The notes beneath the pieces are model-generated. The model worked only from the letters and a program-made list of their open reading frames with translations. It was not told the origin of the DNA and ran no database searches. From Parafrankia elaeagni (lineage in GTDB: Bacteria > Actinomycetota > Actinomycetes > Frankiales > Frankiaceae), in the NCBI RefSeq assembly GCF_000374165.1, contig NZ_KB893772.1:140445-204444 (forward strand): a stretch of DNA of 64,000 nucleotides. The letters run 5' to 3'. The first letter of the stretch is position 1; every line of letters starts with the position of its first letter. Below are positions 25,375-38,185 of this stretch, piece after piece. The position numbers and the translations under genes were made by a program.

Positions 25375-25586
25375 CGGCAACACCCGGACAGCGGGCCGCC
25401 GCGGCCGGAGACCGTCTGCCGCCGGGGTCACGGACCGGGTGCACCCGGGCGCGCACACGCACAGCCCGCTGGTGCGGACGGCACCGGAGTGGTGGCCGGT
25501 CCGGCCCGGATTTCGCGTCATCCGTACTGCGTGTCATCGTTTGCGGAGAGAACTTGCCGGACTTACGGCTCTAAGCCGGAAATCAG

Positions 25587-26714
25587 GTGATCGGTGTGGA
25601 AAACGGCAATGCGGCGGCAGCGCCACGACGGGCCGCCGGACGCTCCGACCGGGCGATCCGGATCACGACCGTGGTGGCGGTGGCCACGGTCGCCGCCGTC
25701 GCGGCGTTCGTGTCCTATCGGCACATGCGCGGTGTCGCTCTCCTGCACGGCGAGGACACGGTGACCGCCACCGTCCTGCCGTTCAGCGTCGACGGGCTGA
25801 TCGTGGCCGCCTCGATGGCGATGCTGGCGGACCGGCGGGCCGGGCGGCGGCGGTCCTGGCTGTCCGCCACCCTGCTGGCGGCAGGCGCCTGCGCGTCGCT
25901 CGCCGCGAACGTCCTGCATGCCGATCCGACGGCGACCGCCCGCATCATCGCCGGCTGGCCGCCACTGGCGCTGCTCGGCTCGTACGAGCTGCTCATGCGG
26001 CAGATCCACCCCGACCGCCGGACGGCCGCGACCAGCACGGCCGCCGAAGCCGCGGACGCCGCGGACGCCGGGGCCACGGCGGACGCCGAAGCCGTCGCCG
26101 CCGAGGCGGTGCATGCCACCACCACCACCACCACCGCAGTACCTGTCACCGCCCCCGCTGCCGCCGCCGCTGGCTCCACCGGCCTCGCCGCGGCTCCCCC
26201 CGCGGCTCCCCCCCCGGCATCCCCCGCCGCCGAACCAGGCGGTCCGGCCGCGCCGGTCAGTCAGATCACGCCGGTCAGTCAGGTCACGCCGGCAGCGGAC
26301 AGCGCCGGGAAGACCGTCGACGCTCCGCCGACGCCCGTCACAGCGGCCGGGACGGGCACCTTCACAGCCCCGGCAGCGTCAGCCGACACCCCCGCGCCGG
26401 GCAGCGGGCCGCGGCGCCTCACGCCGGTTCCGTTCAACGGGCTCGACACGACGGATCCGTCGGTGAAGCGGGCGGCGATCATCCGGGCACTCGACGAGAC
26501 CGGTGGCTCGGCGACCGCGGCGGTCGCCCTGCTCGGCCGGTGGGGCGTCACGGTCAGCAAGAGCTGGGTGTACCAGGTCCGCAAGGAGACCCGGTACGCG
26601 AACCTGCAGACCGGGCCGCTGCCGGTTCCCGCGCCGCGGGCGCCCCGCGGCGGGAGTACGGGGCGGCGCCGGGGCATGGCGGCCGCACCGTCACTCACGG
26701 TCCCCTCACGCTGA
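25587..26714 (+). CDS. DUF2637 membrane protein with long Ala/Pro/Thr linker and C-terminal HTH-like part
   Basis: 375 residues from GTG 25587 (weak ribosome-binding site). Residues about 25-130 hold four hydrophobic segments of the DUF2637 type (TTVVAVATVAAVAAFVSYRH, then PFSVDGLIVAASMAML and WPPLALLGSYELLMRQIHP). Residues about 145-285 are a low-complexity Ala/Pro/Thr linker. Near 290-345 a helix-turn-helix-like part follows ([20 protein letters not shown], then GVTVSKSWVYQVRK). DUF2637 proteins are frequent on Streptomyces and Frankia conjugative plasmids and integrated elements, and some serve in plasmid spread. Whether it binds DNA near the membrane is unknown. Confidence 0.85.
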   Translation: MIGVENGNAAAAPRRAAGRSDRAIRITTVVAVATVAAVAAFVSYRHMRGVALLHGEDTVTATVLPFSVDGLIVAASMAMLADRRAGRRRSWLSATLLAAGACASLAANVLHADPTATARIIAGWPPLALLGSYELLMRQIHPDRRTAATSTAAEAADAADAGATADAEAVAAEAVHATTTTTTAVPVTAPAAAAAGSTGLAAAPPAAPPPASPAAEPGGPAAPVSQITPVSQVTPAADSAGKTVDAPPTPVTAAGTGTFTAPAASADTPAPGSGPRRLTPVPFNGLDTTDPSVKRAAIIRALDETGGSATAAVALLGRWGVTVSKSWVYQVRKETRYANLQTGPLPVPAPRAPRGGSTGRRRGMAAAPSLTVPSR

Positions 26715-26768
26715 CGCCCGCACCGCCGCCGGATGTCTCCGGCCCGCCGGCACCGATCGGCGCCTGTG

Positions 26769-27662
26769 TCAGCCAGCGTCGAGGTGCGGCGCCTGCGTCT
26801 CGGAGCGGCGCAGGCGGATGACGGCGGTCGCGTCGAGGCCGCCGTCACCACGTTCCTGCGCCGCGGCGTAGTCGGCCTCGGCGCGGGCGGCGAACGGGAG
26901 CGGGATGCCTCGGCGGGCCGCCTCGGCCAGGCAGATGCGCAGGTCCTTGCGCATCCAGTCGACGGCGAAGCCGAAGTCGAACTCGTCACGGACCATGGTG
27001 TGGCCGCGGTTGTTCAGGTACCAGCTGCTGGCCGCACCGCCGCCGACGGCGGCCAGCACGAGATCGGTGTCGAGGCCGGCCTCGGCGGCGAAGTTGAGGG
27101 CCTCGGCGGCGCCCGCGATGGCGGCGGCGACGAGGATCTGGTTGACCATCTTGGTCAGCTGGCCGCTGCCGACCGGCCCGATCCGGGTGATCGTGCTGCC
27201 GTAGGCGGCCAGGACCGGGCGGACCGTCTCGAGCGTCCGCGGGTCGGCACCGCACATGATGCTGAGCCGGCCGGCCTGCGCACCGGCCTGGCCGCCGGAG
27301 ACCGGGGCGTCGACGAACCCGACGCCGGCCCGCGCCGCCTGGCCCGCGATCTGGACGGCGAGCTCGGCGGAGGTGGTGGAGTGGTCGACGACGGTGGCCC
27401 CGGGGCGCAGCGCGCCGAGCGCGCCCGCCGGGCCGGTGAGCACCTCGCGGACGTCCGCGTCGGCACCGACGCAGACGCAGACGACGTCCGCGCCGGCCGC
27501 GGCCGCGGCGGGGGTGGGGGCGGCGGTGCCGGAGTGGCGCGCCAGCCACCGGTCGGCGGTCGCCGCCGTGCGGTTGTGGACGACGGTGGTGAAGCCGGCC
27601 GCGGCGAGATGCCCCGCCATGGGGAAGCCCATGGTGCCGAGACCGATGAAAGCCACCTTCAT
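26769..27662 (-). CDS. NAD(P)-dependent 3-hydroxyisobutyrate dehydrogenase-family enzyme
   Basis: 297 residues from ATG 27662. The N-terminal Rossmann motif AFIGLGTMGFPMAGHL, substrate motif VDAPVSGGQAGA and catalytic Lys in GSGQLTKMVNQIL are all present, followed by the all-helical C-terminal domain. Family members oxidise beta-hydroxyacids such as 3-hydroxyisobutyrate or reduce tartronate semialdehyde; which one cannot be told. It lies 127 bases after a MarR gene on the same strand. The gap between them carries degenerate GTGCCCGGTCGTT repeats (about 27706-27770). Confidence 0.9.
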   Translation of the reverse strand: MKVAFIGLGTMGFPMAGHLAAAGFTTVVHNRTAATADRWLARHSGTAAPTPAAAAAGADVVCVCVGADADVREVLTGPAGALGALRPGATVVDHSTTSAELAVQIAGQAARAGVGFVDAPVSGGQAGAQAGRLSIMCGADPRTLETVRPVLAAYGSTITRIGPVGSGQLTKMVNQILVAAAIAGAAEALNFAAEAGLDTDLVLAAVGGGAASSWYLNNRGHTMVRDEFDFGFAVDWMRKDLRICLAEAARRGIPLPFAARAEADYAAAQERGDGGLDATAVIRLRRSETQAPHLDAG

Positions 27663-27789
27663 GCCGGCCCGCTCCTGTCCCGCCGCCACGGCGGCTCGGT
27701 CGCCTCTGGTACCCGGCCTGGTGCCCGGTCGTTTGCCCGGCCTCGTGCCCGGTCGTTCCCGGGGCCTCGATCGCCCGGGCCGGCGCCGG

Positions 27790-28326
27790 TCAGAGGGCAC
27801 CCAGCAGGGTGCGCAGGGCGTCGTCCAGATGCTGGCGCTGTTCCGGTGTGAGGTGGTCGGCCAACCGGGCGAAACGCGTCACCTGCTCGGTGAACGCGGC
27901 GTCGATGATGACCCGCCCCTGCTCGGTGAGCCCCACCCGGAAGCTGCGCCGGTCGGCCGGGTCCAGCCGGCGCTCGACCAGCCCGGCGTCCTCCAGCCTG
28001 TCGAGCCGGTTGGTGATGCCGGCCCGCGACATCATCAGCTTCTCGGACAGCTGGGACGGGATCAGCACACACGGCGGACCGACCGCACGGAGCGCGGCGA
28101 GCACCTCGAAGTCGCCGGAGGTGAGTCCGTACTGCTCGAGGGGGTCGCCTTTCGAGCCGAGCGCGGTGACGAACACCTTCATCCGCGCGAACATCCCGAG
28201 GGCACTGATGTCGAGGTCGGGGCGCTCGCGCTGCCAGTGTTCGACCACATCGTCGATCTGGTCCGGAGCATGCCCGTCGATACACGCGTTCCAGGCGCCG
28301 TCCACGGCACGAGTGTATTTGATCAT
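27790..28326 (-). CDS. MarR-family transcriptional regulator
   Basis: 178 residues from ATG 28326 behind AGAGGACG. The winged helix covers LTSGDFEVLAALRAVGPP, the recognition part LMMSRAGITNRLDRLEDAGL and the wing RRLDPADRRSFRVGLTEQG. It is divergent from a DHA2-type exporter whose promoter overlaps direct repeats GTACTATC. The standard model is repression of the exporter and itself, relieved by a small molecule. It may also read through into the dehydrogenase gene downstream. Confidence 0.92.
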   Translation of the reverse strand: MIKYTRAVDGAWNACIDGHAPDQIDDVVEHWQRERPDLDISALGMFARMKVFVTALGSKGDPLEQYGLTSGDFEVLAALRAVGPPCVLIPSQLSEKLMMSRAGITNRLDRLEDAGLVERRLDPADRRSFRVGLTEQGRVIIDAAFTEQVTRFARLADHLTPEQRQHLDDALRTLLGAL

Positions 28327-28350
28327 CGTCCTCTCGCGCGAGAAATTAGT

Positions 28351-28381
28351 TTGATGCAGTACTATCAGCCCTCGTACTATC
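28351..28381 (+). promoter_or_regulatory. promoter of the DHA2 exporter with repeated GTACTATC
   Basis: TTGATG (28351-28356), 18-base spacer, TACTAT (28375-28380) makes a good promoter pointing at the exporter. The octamer GTACTATC occurs at 28359-28366 and 28374-28381, 15 bases apart, the second over the -10 box. TGAT/ATCA (28352-28355, 28364-28367) adds weak dyad symmetry. These are candidate MarR contacts. Confidence 0.5.
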
Positions 28382-28459
28382 TCGTGTCGAACCAACGGCG
28401 GCCGCCCCGTAGTGGCCACTCCGACAGACCGCAACCACCGGACACCAGGAGATCTTTCC

Positions 28460-29974
28460 GTGACCGCATCCACCGACACCGTCGGCGACGGGCAGTCAGT
28501 CGCCTCGGACGGGTCACCGGGGACGAGCCCGCAGGTCGACCCCCGGCGCTGGCTCGCGCTGGGCATCATCGCCATCGCTCAGCTGATGGTCGTCCTCGAC
28601 GCGTCGATCGTGACCATTGCACTCCCCCACGCCCAGGCTGACCTGGGCATCTCCACCGCCGACCGGCAGTGGGTCATGACCGCCTACACGCTCGCCTTCG
28701 GCGGCCTGCTGCTCCTCGGCGGCCGCATCGCGGACTTCCTCGGCCGCAAGCGGATCTTCATCTGGGGGCTCATCGGTTTCGCCGGGGCCTCCGCGCTCGG
28801 CGGCGCCGCCCCGAACGCCGAGCTCCTGTTCGCAGCCCGGGCGCTGCAGGGTGCCTGCGCGGCGCTGTTGGCGCCGGCGGCACTCTCGCTGATCACCGTG
28901 ACCTTCACCGAGGGCAAGGAGCGGGCCCGGGCGTTCGGCGTCTACGGCGGGATCTCCGGCGGTGGCGCGGCCATCGGCCTCGTCGTCGGCGGCCTGCTCA
29001 CCGAGTACGCGTCCTGGCGGTGGTGCCTGCTGGTGAACATCCCGATCGCGCTGGTCGCGGCGGTCGCGGCGCTGCCGATCGTCCGGGAGAGCAAGGCCGA
29101 GGGCAAGGCGAGCTATGACATCCCGGGCGCGGTGACCGTCACCGCCGGCCTGGTCGCGCTGGTCTACGGCTTCACCGTCGCCGCCGAGGACGGCTGGGGT
29201 TCCGCCACCACGATCGGCCTGCTCGTCGGGTCGGCAGTGCTGCTCGCCGCGTTCGTCGTCATCGAGACCCGCACGAAGGCCCCGCTGCTGCCGATGCGCG
29301 TCCCCCTGGAGCGCAACCGAGGCGGGTCCTTCCTGGCATCGCTGCTCATCGGCGGCGGGCTCTTCGCGATGTTCCTGTTCCTCACGTTCTACTTCCAGTC
29401 GACGCTGGGGTACAGCGCGCTGCGCAGCGGCTTCGCCTTCCTGCCGTTCAGCGTGGGCATCATCGTCTCGGCTGGTCTGGCCAGCCAGTTCCTTCCCCGG
29501 GTCGGCCCCAAGGCACTGATGATCGGCGGCAGCGTGCTCGCCGTGGCCGGCCTGCTGCTGCTCAGCCAGATCGGCGTCGACTCCAGCTACGTCGCCCTGG
29601 TGCTGCCGGCGGAGCTCCTGATCAGCTTCGGGATGGGCTTGGCGTTCGTCCCGATGTCCAGCGTGTCGCTGCTGGGGGTCGCCGAGCACGACGCGGGTGT
29701 GGCCAGCGCCCTGGTCAACACCACCCAGCAGGTCGGCGGGTCGCTCGGGGTGGCACTGCTCAACACCGTCTACGCCACGGCCGTGACCGACTACCTCACC
29801 TCGCACGGCACCGGCCCGGCCGCCCAGGCGCAGGCGGCGGTCGAGGGGTACACGACCTCGTTCCTGTGGAGCGCGGCGCTGATCGCACTGGCTCTGATCG
29901 CCGTGATCGTGCTCGTCAAGGCCGGCCGGGACGACGTGCCGCAGGGTGACGGGATCCCGGTCCACGCCGGCTGA
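28460..29974 (+). CDS. MFS drug exporter, DHA2 (EmrB/QacA) family
   Basis: 504 residues from GTG 28460, eight bases after AGGAG. It has the DHA2 start AQLMVVLDASIVTIALPHAQ (TM1), WVMTAYTLAFGGLLLLGGRI, the loop motif GGRIADFLGRKRIF and the TM5 antiporter region around GGISGGGAAIGLVVGGLLTE. Fourteen membrane segments are expected. The family exports lipophilic drugs, dyes or secondary metabolites by proton antiport. It is divergent from the MarR gene, which probably represses it. Confidence 0.93.
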   Translation: MTASTDTVGDGQSVASDGSPGTSPQVDPRRWLALGIIAIAQLMVVLDASIVTIALPHAQADLGISTADRQWVMTAYTLAFGGLLLLGGRIADFLGRKRIFIWGLIGFAGASALGGAAPNAELLFAARALQGACAALLAPAALSLITVTFTEGKERARAFGVYGGISGGGAAIGLVVGGLLTEYASWRWCLLVNIPIALVAAVAALPIVRESKAEGKASYDIPGAVTVTAGLVALVYGFTVAAEDGWGSATTIGLLVGSAVLLAAFVVIETRTKAPLLPMRVPLERNRGGSFLASLLIGGGLFAMFLFLTFYFQSTLGYSALRSGFAFLPFSVGIIVSAGLASQFLPRVGPKALMIGGSVLAVAGLLLLSQIGVDSSYVALVLPAELLISFGMGLAFVPMSSVSLLGVAEHDAGVASALVNTTQQVGGSLGVALLNTVYATAVTDYLTSHGTGPAAQAQAAVEGYTTSFLWSAALIALALIAVIVLVKAGRDDVPQGDGIPVHAG

Positions 29975-30023
29975 CACCGGTCATCACGGCCTGACGGCGG
30001 ACAACCGGGTCAGGCGGCGGTGG

Positions 30024-31487
30024 TCATCCCGGCCCGGGGGTGCGTGGCGGGCCGGCCGCCGCCTCCCCGGGGCCGAGGCCGCGACCCAGGTCACGGACCT
30101 CCTGGTTGGCGGCGAGCAGTCCCTCGTGCAGCTGGCGGAGCACTGTCCGGGTGCCGGCCGGGTCGGCGGGCCGGGCCTGGGCGTCGGCCGCGACCAGCAC
30201 GAGCTCCATCAGCCGCCGCTGCATGCCGTCGTGCAGGTCGGCGGCCATCCGGCGGCGCTGGGCGGCCTGCGCGCCGGCAACCTGCCGGTGGGCCGCGTGC
30301 ACCTCGACCAGTCGGGCCCGGGCGGCGGCCTGGAGCTGGGCGTTCTCCAGCGCCAGCTGCCCGGCCCGCAGGGCGGCCTCGGTGTAGGCGTTGTCCGTGC
30401 CGAGGGCCGGGTCACCGGTCACCACGGCGAGCACGGCGCCGTCTCCGGTCCGCACCTCCCGGGCCCAGCGGGGCGCCGCGGCCAGGCCACGACCGCCCAC
30501 CTCCGCGAGGTCCAGGTCGGCGGGGTCCCGGTCGGTCAGGTCCAGGTCGGTGAGGTCCAGGTCGGCGGGGCGGCCGTCGACGTCCACGTAGCCGGGCAGA
30601 TCGGGCAGCCGGAACCAGATCTCGACCGTCGGGTCACGCAGCACGGTCCGCAGCGCGTCCCGGACGCTGCGGACGGTGGCGGGGTCGGTGAGGCGCAGCA
30701 CCCGGTCGGCCGCGGTGACCACCCCGAGCGCCCGGCGCGCGGCGGCGACCACGAGCACCACCGGGAACACCGCGAGCACGATGCTCTGCATGGCGATCCC
30801 CCGCATGACGCCGTCCAGGCCGTCCACCTCGATCGGCGGGGTGAGCACCGCGACGGTGACGATCGCGCCGCCCACCATGCTCAGGACGAGCGGGGCCACC
30901 ACCCGCTCCGGGCCGCGCAGGCCGCGGACCCGCCGGGACAACAGGACCGCGAAGCCGACCGCCAACAGTGGGATGATCACCTGGAATCCGTCACTCAGCG
31001 CGCCGAACACCGACCGGTGCGCGAGCCAGCCGGGCCACCAGGCGTCCGCGGCGTAGCCGTTCCACTCCGGCCGGGAGGTGACCACGCTGAGGGCCATCAC
31101 CGGGCCGAGCGCGACGGCCGTCGCGGTGACGAGCACCCGGTCCGCCCGGCCGGCCAGCCGCCCCTGCGGGTAGCGCAGCAGCGCCAGGCAGAACAGGACG
31201 TAGAAGACGCAGTTCCCGGCGATCCCGAGCACCGGCCCGATCCCGGTGTTCCAGCTCATCGCCCAGGTCGCGAGCCAGGCCAGGCCCGCGCCGACGAGCG
31301 GGCGGCCACAGCCGCGCAGCGGCCCGGCGGGCAGCATCAGCACGCCGGCGCCGGTCAGGCCACCCGCGATCAGGACGTTCACCACCGCGATCGCCGGGGC
31401 GCTCCCCAGGTAGGGCCACCCGGCCGCCAGCGTCGCCGCGCCGGCCGCGGCACCCGCTCCAGCCGCGGCCGCCACCCGGCCGTTCAC
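30024..31487 (-). CDS. truncated histidine kinase paralogue (membrane part plus HisKA_3, no HATPase)
   Basis: 487 residues from GTG 31487, overlapping the stop of the preceding kinase gene as GTGA, so translation is coupled. It repeats the plan of its neighbour: about eight to ten N-terminal membrane segments, a GAF-like cytoplasmic part (GAVLAVVTGDPALG), and the dimerisation helix RRRMAADLHDGMQRRLMEL with the phosphoacceptor His. It then ends in EVRDLGRGLGPGEAAAGPP, just where its paralogue continues into the HATPase domain. Leu-Thr-Asp repeats come from short DNA repeats near 30527-30575. It cannot bind ATP by itself; it may form heterodimers with the full kinase, or be decaying. Confidence 0.85.
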   Translation of the reverse strand: MNGRVAAAAGAGAAAGAATLAAGWPYLGSAPAIAVVNVLIAGGLTGAGVLMLPAGPLRGCGRPLVGAGLAWLATWAMSWNTGIGPVLGIAGNCVFYVLFCLALLRYPQGRLAGRADRVLVTATAVALGPVMALSVVTSRPEWNGYAADAWWPGWLAHRSVFGALSDGFQVIIPLLAVGFAVLLSRRVRGLRGPERVVAPLVLSMVGGAIVTVAVLTPPIEVDGLDGVMRGIAMQSIVLAVFPVVLVVAAARRALGVVTAADRVLRLTDPATVRSVRDALRTVLRDPTVEIWFRLPDLPGYVDVDGRPADLDLTDLDLTDRDPADLDLAEVGGRGLAAAPRWAREVRTGDGAVLAVVTGDPALGTDNAYTEAALRAGQLALENAQLQAAARARLVEVHAAHRQVAGAQAAQRRRMAADLHDGMQRRLMELVLVAADAQARPADPAGTRTVLRQLHEGLLAANQEVRDLGRGLGPGEAAAGPPRTPGPG

Positions 31488-33262
31488 GGCGCCGCGGCGG
31501 TCGGGACGGTGACCCGCACCGTCGTCCCGGCTCCCGGCGGGCTGGCGAGGTCGACGCTGCCGCCGGCCGCCTCCGCCCGGTCGCGCAGACCCGACAGGCC
31601 CCCGGACGTTCCCTCGGCGGCGCCACCGCGCCCGTCGTCCCGCACCTCCACCACCAGCCACTGCGCGCCTCCCGACAGCCGCACCCGCGCCGACGCCGCC
31701 CCCGCGTGCTTGACGACGTTCGCCAGCAGTTCCGAGACGGCGAAGTAGACCGTGCGCTCGGCCAGGTCGCCGTAGGGGCCGGGGCCGGTCAGGGCGATCT
31801 CGACGTCCACCGGCAGCGTCAGCCGTCCGGCGGCGGCGCGCACGGCCCCGGCCAGGCCCCGGCTGCGAAGGATCTCGGGGTCCAGGCCGCGGGCGATCGT
31901 GCGTACCTCGTCGTTCGCGGCGAGCAGGCCGGCGCGGATGTCACCGAACACCGTCTCCGACGCCCCCGGGTCGTCCGCGGACCATTCGGCGGCACTGACC
32001 ATCATCGCCAGGGCGAGCAGCCGCTGCTGGACGCCGTCGTGCAGGTCACGGGCGATCCGGTTGCGCTCGGCTGCCTCGGCCTCCTCGACCCGCCGCTGCG
32101 CCGCCCGGGTCTCGACCACCTGCGCCTGGATGGCCACCTGCAGCTGGGCGTTCTGCAGCGCCAGCCGGGCGGCCCGCAGCGCCGCCCCGGTGAACGCGGC
32201 GGGCCCGCGGCGCAGCACCGACCGGCCGGTGACAAGGGCCAGCATCTCACCGGACGGAGCTGACACCGGCTGACGCCAGGCCGGCCCGGGATCGCCGTCG
32301 GGCTCGGCGGGCTCCCCGTCGACATCGACGAAGCGGCTCTCGTCCGGCAGCCAGAAGTACAGGTCGACGGTGTCGTCGCGCAGCACCCGGCGTAACGCGT
32401 CCCGGACGGCGGTGACCGTGGTCGGGCCACCGCCGGGCCGCAGCATCCGGTCCGCGGAGGTCGCGACCGTGACGGCACGCCACAGCTCGCACAGCACCAG
32501 CGCGAACGGAAGCACCGCCAGTGCGGCGCCCTGCTCTGCGATGTTGTCGGCGTTGTGGCCGGGTTTCCGGTTGTCCAGGGTCGGCGAGAGCACCGCCAGG
32601 CCGATGACGACGAGGCTCAGCGCGACCAGCGCCGGGGCGAGCACCGACCGCTCCAGGCCGTACAGCCGGGCCCAGTGCCGCCCGACCAGCGCCACGAACA
32701 CGGCCGCCAGCACCGGGTTGACCACCAGGTAGACATCGCTGACCGCGCCGAACAGCGCCTCGCTGGCCGCCAGCGTCGGCCAGGACGCGCCCGCGTCGAA
32801 GCCGTTCCACTCCGGCTCGGAGGTCAGGATCGACAGCGCCGCCAGCGGGCCGTAGGCAAGGGTCGTGAGGGCGCCGGCCCACCAGTCCAGGCGGCCGGTG
32901 GGGATCCCGTCCGGGTAGAGCAGGACACCCCAGCCGAAGGCCACGAAGAACAACGCGTTGGCGAGGAGACCGAGGGCCGGCAGCGGGCCGACGTCCCAGC
33001 CCAACAACCAGGTGAGGGCCCAGCACAGGCCGGCGGCCACGGCCATCCAGCCCGTCCGGCGCAGCGACGGGGAGCCGGCGAGCAGGACCCCGGAGACGAC
33101 GAACGCGCCGGCCACGAAGGCGTTGACCGCCGCGAGGGCGGGCTCGCCGCGCCAGTAGGGCCACCCGGCGGCCACAGTGAGCGCCGCTGCCGCCGCGCCG
33201 CAGGCGATCGCGGCCAGCAGCAGGCGATACCGGGACCAGCGGGGGACGGAGCTCGTCGACAC
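31484..33262 (-). CDS. membrane sensor histidine kinase, NarL-type (HisKA_3 + HATPase)
   Basis: 592 residues from GTG 33262 (GGAAGGG six bases upstream). The N-terminal half has about eight to ten membrane segments; then comes a GAF-like unit, the dimerisation helix RIARDLHDGVQQRLLALAMM with the phosphoacceptor His, and a complete HATPase: YFAVSELLANVVKHAGA (N box), VEVRDDGRGGA (G1), GGLSGLRDRAEAAGGSV (G2). Such kinases pair with LuxR-type response regulators, but none is adjacent. Its stop overlaps the start of a truncated paralogue, so the two are made together from one mRNA. Confidence 0.93.
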   Translation of the reverse strand: MSTSSVPRWSRYRLLLAAIACGAAAAALTVAAGWPYWRGEPALAAVNAFVAGAFVVSGVLLAGSPSLRRTGWMAVAAGLCWALTWLLGWDVGPLPALGLLANALFFVAFGWGVLLYPDGIPTGRLDWWAGALTTLAYGPLAALSILTSEPEWNGFDAGASWPTLAASEALFGAVSDVYLVVNPVLAAVFVALVGRHWARLYGLERSVLAPALVALSLVVIGLAVLSPTLDNRKPGHNADNIAEQGAALAVLPFALVLCELWRAVTVATSADRMLRPGGGPTTVTAVRDALRRVLRDDTVDLYFWLPDESRFVDVDGEPAEPDGDPGPAWRQPVSAPSGEMLALVTGRSVLRRGPAAFTGAALRAARLALQNAQLQVAIQAQVVETRAAQRRVEEAEAAERNRIARDLHDGVQQRLLALAMMVSAAEWSADDPGASETVFGDIRAGLLAANDEVRTIARGLDPEILRSRGLAGAVRAAAGRLTLPVDVEIALTGPGPYGDLAERTVYFAVSELLANVVKHAGAASARVRLSGGAQWLVVEVRDDGRGGAAEGTSGGLSGLRDRAEAAGGSVDLASPPGAGTTVRVTVPTAAAP

Positions 33263-33693
33263 GGGTCCCTTCCTCAGCCAGCCGGCACCGCTGTCCGGGC
33301 GGCCGGGGCCGCCGCACGCGCCGGGGCCGCCGCTCCGTGTGACGATCATTCCACGTACACCCGGCTGTCGGCCGGCCGGGGAGCACACGTCGGGCAGCCG
33401 CACCGCGGGTCGCGGCCGCCCCGTCGGGTTCCGGCCGGGTAGCGTGCCTCCTCACATGCGCGAGCCGGCTGTCCGCAGCCCTGTTCCGTGCCGCGGTTGC
33501 GCTGCCCCCTGTGCCCGCCCCCGCGATGCCCCGTACCGGCCCCGCGACGTCCTGCGCCGGTTCCGCGGCGTCCAGCCCCTTCCACCGGTCGCGCCAGTGC
33601 GCCGGTGCCGCCGTTCCGCGGCTTCGTCCCCGGTCCGCGGGCAACGGCTCCGCTCCGGCCCCGCCCGCGCCGCCGAGAAACAGAAAGCAGGTC
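33263..33693. other. divergent region upstream of metK
   Basis: 431 bases between the kinase operon and metK. No long conserved RNA structure typical of a SAM riboswitch could be recognised by eye. The metK site AAGCAGG lies just before ATG 33694. Open frames here are GC-rich chance frames. Confidence 0.35.
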
Positions 33694-34965
33694 ATGATGC
33701 CCCGTCGGCTGTTCACCTCCGAATCCGTCACCGAAGGCCACCCGGACAAGCTGGCCGACCAGATCAGCGACGCCCTCCTGGACGCCTACCTGAGCGCCGA
33801 CCCGACCTCCCGGGTCGCGGTCGAGACGCTGCTGACCACCGGCCACGTGCACGTCGCCGGCGAGGTCACCTCCGCGGCGCTCATCGACGTCACCGCGGTC
33901 GTGCGCCGCACGCTGACCGAGATCGGCTACAACGCGGCGACCGGCTTCGACGGGGCGACCGTCGGTGTCCTGGTGTCGATCGGCGCGCAGTCCCCCGACA
34001 TCGCCCAGGGTGTCGACCACGCCTACGAGGCACGGCGGTCCGCCGCCGGCGGGACGGCCGCCGGCGGGACGGCCGCCGACGACGCGCTCGGCCGGCAGGG
34101 CGCGGGCGACCAGGGGATCATGTTCGGCTACGCGACCGACGAGACCCCGGACCTGCTGCCACTGCCGATCACGCTGGCGCACCGGCTCGCCGAGCGGCTC
34201 GCCCGGGTCCGCCACGACGGGGTGCTGCCCTACCTGCGCCCGGACGGCAAGACCCAGGTCACCATCGAGTACGACGGCGACCGGCCGGCGCGGCTCGACA
34301 CCGTGGTCGTCTCCGCCCACCACGCCGCCGGAGTCGACCTCGAGAGCCAGCTGATCCCGGACATCCGCGCCCAGGTCGTCGAACCGGAGCTCAAGCGGCT
34401 CGCCGAGGAGAGCCTGGGCCTCGAGGTCGACGGCTACCGGCTGCTCGTGAACCCGACGGGCCGGTTCGAGATCGGCGGCCCGCAGGGTGACGCCGGCCTC
34501 ACCGGCCGTAAGATCATCATCGACACGTACGGCGGGTACGCCCGGCACGGCGGTGGTGCCTTCTCCGGCAAGGACCCGTCCAAGGTCGACCGCTCGGCGG
34601 CCTACGCGCTGCGCTGGGTGGCCAAGAACGTCGTCGCCGCGGGCCTGGCCCGCCGCGCCGAGCTGCAGGTCGCCTACGCGATCGGGAAGGCGGAGCCGGT
34701 CGGGTTGTTCGTGGAGACGTTCGGTACCGAGCAGGTACCGGTGGAGCGGATCGAGCGGGCCGTGGACGAGGTGTTCGACCTCCGCCCCGCCGCGATCATC
34801 CGGGACCTGGACCTGCTGCGCCCCGTCTACCGGCGGACGGCCGCCTACGGCCACTTCGGCCGTTCGCTGCCCGAGTTCACCTGGGAGCGCACGGACCGCG
34901 CCGACGCGCTGCGCGCCACCGCTTCCGCCGCCTCCTCCTCCGCCTCTGCCACCTCCTCCGCCTGA
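33694..34965 (+). CDS. metK: S-adenosylmethionine synthetase
   Basis: 423 residues from ATG 33694; ATG 33697 is next and possible. All MetK landmarks are present: [20 protein letters not shown] (ATP/Mg site), [55 protein letters not shown] and the C-terminal AYGHFGR. It makes SAM from methionine and ATP in the cytosol. A 15-base duplication gives a repeated Gly-Gly-Thr-Ala-Ala before GAGDQG, in a loop. It converges on metX with 19 bases between stops, so the methionine and SAM genes are grouped. Confidence 0.97.
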   Translation: MMPRRLFTSESVTEGHPDKLADQISDALLDAYLSADPTSRVAVETLLTTGHVHVAGEVTSAALIDVTAVVRRTLTEIGYNAATGFDGATVGVLVSIGAQSPDIAQGVDHAYEARRSAAGGTAAGGTAADDALGRQGAGDQGIMFGYATDETPDLLPLPITLAHRLAERLARVRHDGVLPYLRPDGKTQVTIEYDGDRPARLDTVVVSAHHAAGVDLESQLIPDIRAQVVEPELKRLAEESLGLEVDGYRLLVNPTGRFEIGGPQGDAGLTGRKIIIDTYGGYARHGGGAFSGKDPSKVDRSAAYALRWVAKNVVAAGLARRAELQVAYAIGKAEPVGLFVETFGTEQVPVERIERAVDEVFDLRPAAIIRDLDLLRPVYRRTAAYGHFGRSLPEFTWERTDRADALRATASAASSSASATSSA

Positions 34966-34984
34966 CCGTCCCGGGCTGGCCGCT

Positions 34985-38181
<3,197 letters not shown>

Positions 38182-38185
<4 letters not shown>

